A DNA stretch of 64,000 nucleotides from Eutypa lata. Taxonomy: Eukaryota > Ascomycota > Sordariomycetes > Xylariales > Diatrypaceae. The DNA lies in the NCBI GenBank assembly GCA_022661535.1, contig JAKULF010000018.1, forward strand, positions 558,001 to 622,000. Reading direction: 5' to 3'. Made by a program: the position numbers and the translations under genes. Below are positions 1-10,856 of the stretch, piece after piece. Within the stretch, counting starts at the first letter, position 1. Every line of letters starts with the position of its first letter. The notes beneath the pieces were generated by a model. It was not told the origin of the DNA. It saw only the letters and a list, made by a program, of their open reading frames with translations, and searched no databases.

Positions 1-239
1 CCTTTTCGTACCTGCAAAGTGACACTCCGTAGATCTTCATATCCTGCATGTAGTGATGTTGTAAGCCATCAATTGAAAACCATTGTTCTGTACTTACAAA
101 AGTGAATTAAACTCCTGCGATTTTCATTATTGATTACTTATTAGATTTTAGTTCATTATATCAAGCTATGGGTTGCTAATGCGGCCATTATTAGAGGGTA
201 TTGAGAGGATGTGTTGTTGATGTGACCAACCATCATTAG

Positions 240-1245
240 GGGGTATTGTACTTAGAGCCTAGTGGTGGCCGGAAATTCCGGCCTAGCTCAATAGGTACTG
301 AGGCGCCTACATGGTATTGTATAAGCTGCCTGCATGTATGTACGTACCTATTAGAAGCTGGCGGCCGAAAATTCCTAACCCCCACCAAAATAAGAGTACA
401 AAGTGAGGCTCAAAATTCCGGCCAGGCTTCTACACACAAATTTGCTGCAGGCCGGAAATTCCGGCCACCAGCACCATAACTGCGGCCGAACTCTTAGCAT
501 GCATAGACCCACAGGCCCGAATTTCCGGCCTACACCAATTGCCTACCAAAAACTGCGGCCGAACTTTTTTAGGCCACGGGCAGAGTTGTATGTGTCTTAA
601 CTGTACATTACTTGGCTTCACCTGCGACGATGCCACGATGCAAAACTGTCATAACTAAATGCATCTTATACAATTCAATTTAGATTATCATACTTTATGA
701 TGCACGCTTTTTGAGGTAATCTCTTACGTAGGTAAGTTGCTAGATAGGTAGGTGAATACTGGGGGTGATGCTGCTAGGGGTGATGCTGCTAGGGGTGATG
801 CTGCTAGGGGTGATGCTGCTAGGGGTGATGCTGCTAGGGGTGATGCTGCTAGGGGTGATGCTGCTAGGGGTGATGCTGCTAGGGGTGATGCTGCTAGGGG
901 TGATGCTGCTAGGGGTGATGTTAAGGGTGTATGTAGTGCCTTACAATAATTGGTGTAAGCCGGAAATTCCGGCCTGCACCAAACTTGTGTGTGAAAGATC
1001 GGCCGGGATTCTTGGCCGCATTTTGGCTCTAGAGCCTCTAGGTGTTGACCTGTATGTAGGTTTGAAAAGTTCGGCCGGCCTTGTGCACACAAATTTGGTG
1101 TAGGCCGAAAATTCCGGCCTACACCTATTGCCCACCAAAAACTCCGGCCGAACTTTCGCCACTCAAATACGTACAAGCCGGAATTTCCGGCCTGCACCAA
1201 TTGCACACTCAAATCTGAGGCCCAAATTTTCAGCCGTTATTTATC
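240..1245. repeat. Palindromic GGCCGGAAATTCCGGCC-type repeat cluster, left copy
   Basis: At least six copies of a near-perfect 17-bp palindrome (GGCCGGAA, one central A/T, TTCCGGCC) lie here: exact at about 267-283 and 450-466, degenerate near 513-529, 959-975, 1103-1119 and 1176-1192. Many are flanked by TTGGTGTA on one side and TRCACCAATT on the other, so the complete inverted repeat is longer (about 35 bp). Accompanying text such as GGCCGAACTTTT recurs in the same orientation. The same family fills 18490-19570. No coding potential is credible. It could be a dispersed satellite or the remains of a hairpin-rich element; I do not recognise a named family. Confidence 0.8.
762..920. repeat. 15-bp minisatellite, 10 perfect units plus a partial one
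   Basis: The unit GGGGTGATGCTGCTA is repeated head to tail ten times without a mismatch and ends in a degenerate copy (GGGGTGATGTTA). Because the period is a multiple of three, open frames run through it on both strands and give artefactual repeat peptides. The perfect identity points to recent expansion or homogenisation. It sits inside the palindrome cluster. Confidence 0.95.
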
Positions 1246-1804
1246 TATAGATACATACATACCCACATACCTACGCACCTACATACATACCTATGAGCTG
1301 ATGCTATCCCTGATGTTGCTATCGTCAGCAGTGACACAACCGTTCAATTCAATGTAAAGTAAACACGACTTGTTACCGGGTATTCATTGCAATACCATCT
1401 AGAATGCCGGTAGATTAAGCTGTTTACTGCAGGTAACCCTGATATCATGTCCCTATGGCTGTGCTTTATGTTGATGGGATGTAGGACTTTTACAGCATTG
1501 TTGAAGTAAGAATCAAAGTCAGAATGGTGTATGGTACCAGTAAAGGCAGCTTGGTTGATCGTGTGGTGATCGTATATATACATGAGCGTAGCCGACCTGG
1601 ACATAAAGGTTTCATCGACGAGATACCTCGCCTGGAGGTCCCAGTTACATGTCTAGACTTGGAATGCATATTAAAATGAATGTTGGAACAGCCCTTTGTT
1701 TCGCTTTAGTCGAACCCCCTTTACATTCGAGGACCAAAGATATTAACTTCGTACCCACTTTACCTAGCAGCCTTGGTCCGTAGAGGCTCACAGCAAATTA
1801 CATG
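1246..1804. other. Intergenic, no gene seen
   Basis: AT-rich spacer between the left repeat cluster and the 3' end of the P47-like gene. It contains a short CATACATA-rich run near 1250-1290. I see no conserved coding exon or RNA. Confidence 0.6.
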
Positions 1805-3698
1805 TTAATGGCAAGATCCCGGGTAATCGTCATCATTATGTCCAGGGACATGAAAATGGGTCACCTTTCGCGTGTTAGAGATCACCTTTCCTACGACATA
1901 GAAGTCTCCCGGAATTTGGAGCCCGGCGGTCGTATCTATGGAGATGACCTTCCTGTTGGGCATCAGGAGGTTGGTCGTGAGGAAGAAATCAAGCTTGCCG
2001 AAGCAAATCTGGAAGCTCGGAACCTCAACGGAGAGTTGTTTCATCCAATCTGGGACCTCCTTCCGCCCTCCTAGGAAGGTCGAGATCCAGCTCTGGTCGT
2101 CGCCCGCGAAGCTCACGGACCAGTCGCCTCGGGTGATGGAGCAGTCAACCTGCAAAGTCGAGTCGTCCAGGATGGCGCAAGTATTTAGCGAGTGATTGAG
2201 GGTATGGGTCGCTGTGATGCCGCCATTGACGACTGTCCCGATACTGTCGCTCTTAGGTAGAGGTGCGTAGACGCACATCCAGCCGAAATGGTAGTCGTAG
2301 GTCGTAGGTCCATTCCCCCCGGCATCCTGACTTATTGTTGGCAGTCTGTGTTCATTCATACAAGCAGCGAATTAGAAACATACTCTTCAAAATAATATGG
2401 GGTCGAGGTGAGGTAAGGGAATAAGACACAACGTAGGTCACATACATGTAAGGACAAAGTCAGGTTCGGAGGAGTCGCGTTGATCTCATCTACGCTCCGG
2501 ATGGCTTTCTTCCCGTCGCTTAAAATGACATAGTCGCTGTCGCGCCAACTGTCCGCATGCACTTTCTTGCCCGTGTCCACGCTCAGTCGAATTTCACCCT
2601 TCGAGTCCACAAGCGATCCCGTGAACCCCTGAGACCTAAATGTGGGCTTTATCATGCTCTCATAGATCATGTCTTTACCAAAGATGATGCTGGCAGTTTG
2701 ATCCGGAGGAATCGGCGAGCAATTGAGCGTGTTCTGCCACAGGTACGTCCAGGCTGTAGACAGCTTGCTGGCATCCTGTTCGCCCTTATTCGCGTCCCGG
2801 GTCTGGATGAAGATGCTCAGTACCGTGTCGCGTGAATCAGACCACGAGTCCGGCGGGGTGAAGGCTGCAAATTTGAAACTCTTTGGCTTCAGCTGGATAG
2901 CGTCGTCCGGAGGTGGGGTCGAGTTCACACGCGCGAGCTCAAGGCGGATATCCTGATACTCATCATGAATTTTCTCCTGGAGTTTCCTGCCGATCTCGGC
3001 CTTGAAAGCTTCCACGAACGACGAGGTGCCGGTGCTCGAGAGGTTCTCAACACTGACAGTGAGAAACTTGGATGTTGGGAAGTCGATGACAACCGTGCCG
3101 TCCGTCGCGGTTCCCTCCGGAAAGGTGAACGTCTTGTCTGCAGAACTGTGTTGAGACACATCCTCTTCGGTACCTTTGGATGTTGCAAGCTCGAGATTGT
3201 CCAACTGGAGCTGATAGACATTTTCCTTGAATTCTTGAGTGACTTTGGTGGTCTTGGCGCTTCCGCTCGTAACGTGGATGGTCAGGTTGCAGACCGGACT
3301 GGTCCGGGTCAAAGTGAATTTGACGGTAGGCGCGCCTAGGTTGAATACGTAGTCGATATCATATTTATTGGCGTACATATCGGTTCCCAATGTCCGACTA
3401 GAGCATCAAGGGTTAATGAGTATTTTCTTCTTCCAGAGCTATTCGAGTCTCCAGTCACTTACCACGTCAAGCTTGCAATTTTGGTCTTGGCATCGCTACC
3501 ACTGTGTGCAGCGGCAAGGGCAGAGTTGATGTCCCTTTCACTGTAACTGACAACGACATCCCAGTTCATAGTACAGGTCAGCTGCGTTGCCATCTTACTA
3601 ACAGTGTCGCCCACCGTCGTTCCGCTGGAGGCTTCATGATTGGTTAATTCGGACTGGAAATTGGCGAGCGATGGGGTTTGAGAATGGTACTGACTCAT
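1805..3698 (-). CDS. P47/TULIP-like protein (OrfX/P47 toxin-family relative), 3 exons, about 569 aa
   Basis: Predicted exons on the minus strand are 3698-3463, 3397-2446 and 2326-1805; introns of 65 and 119 bp have GTAAGT and GTATGT donors, and the phases close. I start at the ATG at 3698; the codon two triplets upstream is TTG. Features that suggest the P47 family of tubular lipid-binding (TULIP) proteins are an N-terminal WDVVVSYSERDIN segment, alternating beta strands with a long amphipathic helix (about residues 165-190), a KDMIYESMI segment, and a C-terminal FFLTTNLLMPNRKVISID block followed by IPGDFYVVGKV. Bacterial P47 proteins accompany OrfX proteins and botulinum-like or insecticidal toxins; whether this fungal relative is toxic is unknown. 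No signal peptide is visible. The 974-aa gene lies upstream in the same orientation. The family call rests on remembered pattern, not on a search. Confidence 0.55.
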
Positions 3699-4586
3699 TT
3701 TCAACTAAGATCTCCTAATCGATTCTTGATTTTGATACTAGTAACAGCCTCCTGAATTGGAAAGTCCGTAAATTGTTATATTGCAGCGGCCGACTAGATC
3801 CGATTCTTTTCGCGGTGAATTTAATATCATGTCACCTTCACGGCACGGTGCCACTTTAGTGCATATTCAAGGACAAGGCTTCGCCGTGGAGCACCGCAGC
3901 ATAGGATTTGACTTGAGACCGCAGAGACACCGAATAGAGTGATAGAAGCTAGTCAGCATCATCGCATATCACAAATCTAACTCGCTATAAAGATGAGGGG
4001 TACGTACGTGATGCGGAATCCGTACCCGACGCACACCCCTGGCTTCAGCTTGCTACAGTGCCTTCATTTTGAATGCGAAGTTCCGCTTTGAGGTATTATT
4101 GCAGAATATATTGCATATAGAATCGACATTGTGATATGGTATGATCACTGGATTTGCCGACCTTCATAGTGAGGTACCCTCGTTTGTATATTTTTGATGA
4201 ATACATGCCTCTCCGTATCTTGAACTTCGACGATACTTTTTAGGTTAGGAATAGACCACGTTCAATATTATGCAGAACTCGCAACCAGGATCATTTATTG
4301 ATTCGTTATTGTGTTGCCTGATTTTTAATGTTTTACGTGGGTAGATATGATTCGCAGTCTAAGGTTCAATGTTTCGCTATCACAAGCATCAGCTGGAGGT
4401 CGCTTATTTTGTTCCATTCAGCCGAAGCGGTTGTCCTCTACATTGTATTCCTTTCCTCCTGACGCCTCCCTAGTCGCTGGATTAATGGAATCCTCGTACA
4501 AAGGTTGTCTATCTGGAAGTTCTGCTATACTCGACTATCCTCCATCTCCCCTTATCTTCTCCACATTTTATCGACCCGTCATCTAT
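3699..4586. other. Spacer and presumed promoter of the P47-like gene
   Basis: About 890 bp between the 3' end of the 974-aa gene and the P47-like start codon, AT-rich, with no convincing exon. Both neighbours are on the minus strand, so this must hold the terminator of one and the promoter of the other. No motif stands out. Confidence 0.5.
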
Positions 4587-7500
4587 TCAGGCGTACGCGT
4601 AATTCGTACCGCAAAAGTCAAAGTACGCGTCCGTGACCCCCGTCATATCCAGCTTCTCGAACTCGGTGCCGTTCATGTCAACCGTCCACTCAGTATATGG
4701 CCCCGGCGCCGCGCACGAGGTGGCGGGCTGGTTAATGTCGGATTCGCCGATATTCCCGTTGTCCAGGACCGTCATGCACTCCCCGCCCTTACCACTTTTC
4801 AGTCGGAACGAGTACAGGACGGGGATCTCGTCGTGGTCGAAATTGAAGCCGGCGTTGGATCGGTCTACAAGAGTCTCTTGTCCGCCGTGGATAAGCGTGA
4901 ACTGCACACGCGCGTCTGTCTTGGCGTTCCCGCTGAGAGAGGCCGATAGCTTGAGACCCGTAAGACCAAACCGCACGCGATAGAGACGTACGTTGCAGCA
5001 TCCGGTAAAGTCTCCTGCATTCGGGGTAAACTTGAATATGGGCTTCATCTGGATGACGACCTAGTAAGACAAAGTCCCATGTTAGCCCCGCATACGGTTA
5101 TAGTAGGCTGCCGCCATCGAGCCAGAAAATCTAGAGTGTCTCGTCAAGGTATTACACGACTCAACGGTGGTTAGAATTTGACCGCTTACCGTGTGATCTC
5201 GCAAAAGTGCCTTCCGTTGGTACTGTGTCAAAATGTATCGTTTTCCAACATCCTTATTGAAGTTGCCAGGAAACCTAGTGGGTTCGGAACCCCAGCGCTC
5301 GACGGCTTCACCAAACTTGGATTCAATATTACCGCGGACTTCTCGTAGAACTGTCGAGGTGAGGCTGAGCGGCACACTATCTAAATCCGTCGCTGACTTA
5401 GGGTCGGTCCCCGGAAAAGCATAGTCGTAGATATCGGAAGAGATAAGCATGCGAAAATTCAGAGACCGCAGGATAATACCTAGTAGCTTCATAACCCGTG
5501 CCCGAGACGCCTGGTATATCTTCTCGATGTATGCCGTGATCTCTGGGAGGTCCGCGTCGTCGTTCTGGATCTGCCTATCAACGAGCTCTGTCTGCTGGCG
5601 TTGAAATGCTGCCTTCTCCTCTCCTTTGCTAAGGATCAGCTTGTACGTAGTATTGTAATCGAAGATCAGGTTGTTGCGGTCTGTGACAGACTTCACGAAT
5701 ACGTTGAATTTCTCCTCCAAGTCCTTCTTTGCATCTTCATCGTGCACGCCCCCGAACGCCTTGTGCGAGAATTCGTTGAGCTGCGACAGCAACTGGTCTC
5801 TCACCACTATGAGGCGTTTTGCAAAAGCCTCATCTAGTTGGTATTCGCCGTTGATCTTCGACTGTAGCTCAACCGAGATATCCTTGATCGTGGCTTGGCT
5901 TTGCTTGAATTCGGAGGCAAGGTATTCCTGTCTTACCGTGCTTCCATCTCTTCCTGGAATGGAAGTAAAACCTTGATAGACGAGATCTCCGGCTTGAACA
6001 AGGAATATGAATTTCGTAGGAGAAAATGCGATTAATGTGAGAGCATTGATACTATCACATACAGAGGGGCTATATTAGTAATCTCCTGATCTGCACGGGG
6101 GAAACGTATTAAGACTTACATTTGAGGCACGCTAAGACCGAACGCGGCTTCGATCGCATTATGCTCGGCGTTGTATGCCCTTATTAGGTATGTATGTGCC
6201 GATTCTACAACTGAAGTCTTAGCTGTGATTCGCATGTCAAGATTCCGCAGCTTCGACTTGAGGTCGGAAATGTCAGCATCTAGGCTGGTGACCATCCTGG
6301 AAGTCTTATCATAGGCTAGCTTAGCCTTATCATTCACAGTTTGTTGACTCGATAATGCGGTGTTATACTCGATGTACGCTATCCCAAACTCTGTGAGGTC
6401 GTCAAGAGCGTTATTCAAGAACTGCTTGTAGAACGTATAGCTAGCTCTGGGAACCCATCGTGACGTGAAGCCGTGGTAGTTCTGTAAGTGAAATATAGGG
6501 GTTAGCACATACCTCTTCAATGGCAAGTAGGAATAAAACGGGTGAAACTAAGTAATTGAACAGGTACAAGCCATTGATTATACACGTACCACCAAACCCG
6601 AGTTGAGACGGACTAGATTGTTAGTCGCCTCTGTCGCGATCTGTTGTAGATCGCCAATACTTGTCAATGGCATAATATCGCATTTCTTGTATGCTTCGCT
6701 CCATAGGGTCTCAGACTTCTCATTAAGGATAGTGAGAAACTTAGTTCGTTCAATGAGCCGCCCATAAAGTCTCGCAGCAGCGCTCCTCAGCCTGGGAGAG
6801 TTTATGTAGAAGAACGTGTTGGCCCGTGTGAGGAGCATGGCACACTGGACGGGATGAACAAGAGGCAAGCGAGCTTCTTCGATTTTGTTGAGAGTTGACG
6901 TCTCCACGAATACTACAACTTGATTGCCGGAGTCTCCCTGACGACCAGCTTCTGCCACCATGACGTCGATGCCCACACCCGGGTATCCTCCCCGAACATT
7001 TTCGGTCTGTGGTGTGAGCAGAAACTTTTGGTTGGCGATGAGACTCTCGAGAGTTTGAATCGTGTCAGAAACGCCGAACTTGACGTCAAGCACAGTCCGA
7101 ATCTCGTTATTATCGATTTTCTCTACCTCTTGCGAAAGACGGCCGAATATCTTCCCAATCACTTCGTCCGTTGCCGAGGCCTCCCCTCCGATGCTTAACA
7201 CTCTCTTCGCCTCGAGAAGAAGCGAGCTATTTGGCTCTACATGCTCATGGTACTTAGACAACACATCTGGATGAAATTCGCTGCGAGTAAAGTATTCTTC
7301 GGTTTTGGCCAAAATTCGAACATAGGTTGGCTGAAAAACAGTGGCGATGTACCCGCCGCGTCCGCCGTTGCCAACAACCCCCGGCGATAGTTTTGCATTT
7401 CCACCAGCACCGCCTCGTGATTGCAACGTCAAGAGCGAGCAGGTTGCATCATCTAAGTCTTGAATATACACTTTTAAGAAGCTACCTGGTTGGCCAATGC

Positions 7501-7798
7501 GGGTCTCAGAGTTTCCGTCCTCCTGCCCATCTACCCCTGTTGCGCTAAGGAGAACCCCGGTCCGGGAACAGACCATGTCCCAAGTTGAGATTGTGAGTCC
7601 GAAAGGAGCAACGATATCAGATGTCACCAATAGGCTTTCGGTGAAAAAGAAAGCTCCATTTTTGAAACTGGATGTTGAGAAATTATCGTATGAAGTGCTG
7701 GCTCCGATCTCAATGCCCCTCTCCCCTACTGACAAGATAACGAGGCGTTGGTTGAGGGTCTGGATTCGAAGGGACTGATCCGGTGGTAACAAGACCAT
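4587..7798 (-). CDS. Large beta-rich/helical protein of unknown family, 4 exons, about 974 aa
   Basis: Exons on the minus strand: 7798-6590, 6481-6120, 6069-5190 and 5060-4587. Introns of 108, 50 and 129 bp have GTACGT, GTAAGT and GTAAGC donors; phases close to 975 codons. The start ATG has a strong context (GCCATGG). Residues 1-100 are strand-rich; a Gly-rich stretch near 135-155 includes GGAGGNAKLSPGVVGNGGRG; a mostly helical middle follows, with coiled-coil-like heptads around 440-500 and 570-650. The last 150 residues look like a beta sandwich, with alternating hydrophobics (VRLYRVRFGL, VQFTLIHGG) and three or four Cys. No transmembrane helix or secretion signal is evident. I do not recognise the family. 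Position next to the P47-like gene, in tandem, suggests a partner protein; this is inference. Confidence 0.75.
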
Positions 7799-8830
7799 GG
7801 CTATTTATCAGAGATCTTTCACTACAGGTCTTGAAAGTAGAACTATCTAATTTGTCTCAATCGGCTATTCCGCCCGGTTATAAACGTTCTACTTCTATCT
7901 TTACATTCTAGTTGTTGCGAAGACGGAAGTTTATGCAGATTTTATGGGTATTTTGACATCCTTGGGATCGCAAACTTCGAGTGAACGCATCAATTTTGTA
8001 GCACATCTTGTGACCTATCAATGTAAGATAAACTTCCATGGCATGAAAAGGCATGCGATATCAAACGCCTTCAAAATGACCTTCCTGAATAGGATAAGCC
8101 GTTCCTGCATTTGCAGCTATAGACATAACGTCTGCAGGTAGCGTTGGAGCTATGTCCAAACATTTGATGCTCGGTTTGTTCAGCTGAAGTGGCAATCAAG
8201 TACAGGTACAAAGGACATAGGTACAATTCTTCTAGTAAAATCCGCAAGGCTGTCAACCATTGTCAAAGCTTGGAAATGCGTTCTCCTCCGAGTAATCCTG
8301 CAGATTTCTTTCATGTAAGGGTACCATATTACCATTGGCATTAGCTAGAATTTTTAAATGAGGGGAAAGACGCGCGTACTCAGAAGTCTAGGATGAGATG
8401 AGTATGTTTCCTGTCGTCTGAGTCTATTCGAGCTAGGAGTATTTCTCGTCGCATCATTTGCAGAATACATGTTTGGGCGTTATTGGCTCCCCCGGAGTTT
8501 CGATACCATGTGAAGCTTAATGTGATACGTCTTGTACATCTGCATAGAGCGACTGGGCGATATCAATATGTTGATAAGAAGGAATTGCTCTATTTTGGAA
8601 GCCGTTCGATGATTAATATTGAAGTTAGTCTATATATATATATCACATAGCATACAACTTGACTAGTTAACCAAGAACCCGTATTATGTATCATGACAAT
8701 CATTTTACTGTTACCTAACCCGCAAGATAGTCTTTCATCCTTCACTTCCTGGTAATTTGCCCGACACCTTTAATTTCACTATATTAGTACTATCCGTTTC
8801 GAGGGACCCAAGAAGAAAAGCTTCGGAGAC
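7799..8830. promoter_or_regulatory. Divergent intergenic region of the P47-like locus
   Basis: About 1.03 kb separates the 5' ends of the 974-aa gene (minus) and the 173-aa gene (plus), so it should carry both promoters. It contains an alternating TATATATATA run near 8632-8642, about 190 bp before the plus-strand ATG. No coding exon is convincing. Confidence 0.5.
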
Positions 8831-9429
8831 ATGGCAACAAAGGCAGCAAAAATAATCCATCATCTCCAGAACAAAAGGCTTGCCTCATCAGTCATCAAAG
8901 CTGTAGCGCAAGATGATCCGCAAAGCTTTCTTAATGCGGTCGCCGGCACTAATCTAGAGGCCGAAGATTTGTCCTTATCGAGCAGCGAGCTCACGGATTT
9001 CATCAAGGGACGAACTCCTTCCGGGGAGCTCGACATCGTGACATGGGAAGGGTACTATGAAGTGGCTGACCCTTCAAGCTCCTACCCATTCGCCCTCCTC
9101 ATCCTGAACACGCCACAGAGAGTATATTGGGGAAATAGGGACCAACTACTCAGTGACCCCTACAGCCACAAAGTCGACTACGAGTTAACCACCGACGGCA
9201 AGCTCGATTTCATTGCTGGGAGTGGTAGGGAAGTGAGCATCACTCTCACCCGTACATATGATGACCATACCGGGATCGCCATCATAAGCTTTGAGGTAAG
9301 CTTGACAATGACCCTTTCCTAGCATAAGGCACTGAAGACTTGCATGAATGGGGGTGGATTTTCGAGTTCGTTGGCGTCCAGATGAATGCATTGAGCTTAT
9401 ATAACAAAGCAACCAAGAGAATGAGATAA
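8831..9429 (+). CDS. Unknown protein of about 173 aa, probable two-exon gene
   Basis: The frame opens at ATG 8831 (MATKAAKIIHHLQNK) with an N-terminal helix and then a strand-rich domain (YPFALLILNTPQRVYWGN, REVSITLTRT). A second coding piece, HEWGWIFEFVGVQMNAL to the TAA at 9427-9429, is in another phase. An intron from 9252 (GTACAT) to 9328 (ATAAG) joins them in frame to 174 codons. The alternative donor at 9296 (GTAAGC) has better consensus but gives the wrong phase and a 33-bp intron, so a frameshift remains possible. No family recognised. It is cytosolic-looking, with no signal peptide or membrane segment, and is co-oriented with the coiled-coil gene downstream. Confidence 0.55.
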
Positions 9430-9618
9430 GGTGGGAATGGAGCGCTATCAGCTCAAGGTACCAGGAATAACTAAGGAACGGGAAGATTTGCGGAGTTCAC
9501 ATTGCATCAAATAAAAAAGAAATACTAATGTTCAACTGCGGCGGTCGAACTCCCTCATACCTTCTCTCCCACCTTACCCCCTTTCCTTTGTGGTTTATGG
9601 CGCAGAGGCGACGCTCCT

Positions 9619-10856
9619 ATGGCATCCAATTCTAGTATAGCTTCTAGTATAGCAGCTAATTGTTTCCATCCAACGCGCATCTAGGGTACTCTTAACGGAG
9701 CATATATTAAGGGGGGTTGGGCAAAACTTCCCCTTTCTCAACCAAAGAAAAGCGGTTCCAACTCTGCAGGAACTACCGCTCATTCCCTGAAAGTCGCCGC
9801 TTCATCTTCAATTATTCATGACGTGGCAGCTGCTATCCAAGTTGGGAATAGCACTGGAAGTTATGATGGTTCTGGGGGCCTCGGGGATGACATCGTCAAT
9901 CTAGTGAAGTCTATCTGGCCCGCTATCGAGTATATATATGGTAGCCTGGGGAATGTGGCGGCCCTCATCCAGTTATGTCTCTGGGCATACTCTGGGCATA
10001 CGAAGTACGCCAGTGGTCTTGGGGAAATGCCGATGATCGCCAGACAAGATCTAGAAGAGTAAGGAGTCAACTCAATGAAGCATCGGTTGAATACAATGCT
10101 CTTGCTCTAGAGAACTGCGAGGTGGGCCCAGTAAATTTCAAGAATGCTAGCTCAAGAATTACCAACGATGCCAACGCACGTCTCAACCAGCAGCTAAACG
10201 ACCACTCTCCAAACTGGGAAACCACAACCACGGAGTCTATTACTCAGGACCTGAGGGATCTCGTCAAGGCCGAGGTCGAAAATTCACTTCGCAAGTACAT
10301 CAGAAACCGCATCTCGGCGATCGTGGAAGAAGAGCTCAACGAACTAGATTTTCTGCCTTTCATCGACGAAGTTGTGAAGAACGTCGTAGAAGCCAATGTC
10401 TCGAAGCAAGCGGACCCCAAGCTGAAGGAACTCGACACGCCGTCGACATCTTATGACCCCATCATCCAATCGCGGGTCATAGAGGCAAGGGAGACACACT
10501 ATGCGTCCGACTACGCCGAAAAGGAGGCGGCCTACAATGGCGCGCAGAAGGACTATGAGGACGTCAAGAAGCACCGCGAAGATCTCGAGTCGCGGGTCAC
10601 GGAGATCGACAAGAAGATCGCCGAGGAAAAGAGCAAGGGCGAAGAGGCGGCTGCGCAGCAGGAACAGGCTCGCAAGGATCAGCTCGACAAGGATTTAGAG
10701 AAGGCTAAGCAAGATGAACGTGACAAGGACGGGAGGCAAAAGGATGCTGCTTCACGGGAAAAGGAGGCCAAGAAGAAGAAGGAAGCTGCCGAGAAGGAGG
10801 CGAAGGATACAGATTCGAAGAAGTGGGATGGCAAACTTGCCGAAGTCTTCAAGTAG
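9619..10856 (+). pseudogene. Coiled-coil protein gene broken by an in-frame TAG and an 11-bp duplication
   Basis: One coding track runs from ATG 9619 through TAG at 9682-9684 and continues in the same frame with good coding character (a hydrophobic helix near VNLVKSIWPAIEYIYGSLG). At 9979-10000 an 11-bp unit, CTCTGGGCATA, occurs twice in tandem. Upstream the frame reads QLCLWAY and downstream another frame reads WAYEVRQWSWGN; removing one copy would align the two. The second frame then runs to the stop at 10854-10856, with long charged helices and a Lys/Glu/Ala/Asp-rich coiled coil over roughly the last 110 residues. Intron explanations would need non-consensus borders. The protein's function is unknown. 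It may be a decaying partner in the P47-like locus, or the TAG could lie in an intron I failed to see. Confidence 0.6.

Noticed and set aside
724..1212. Long open frames on both strands through the 15-bp minisatellite
   Set aside because: The openness follows from a repeat period divisible by three and the lack of stops in the unit; the flanks are palindromic repeats.
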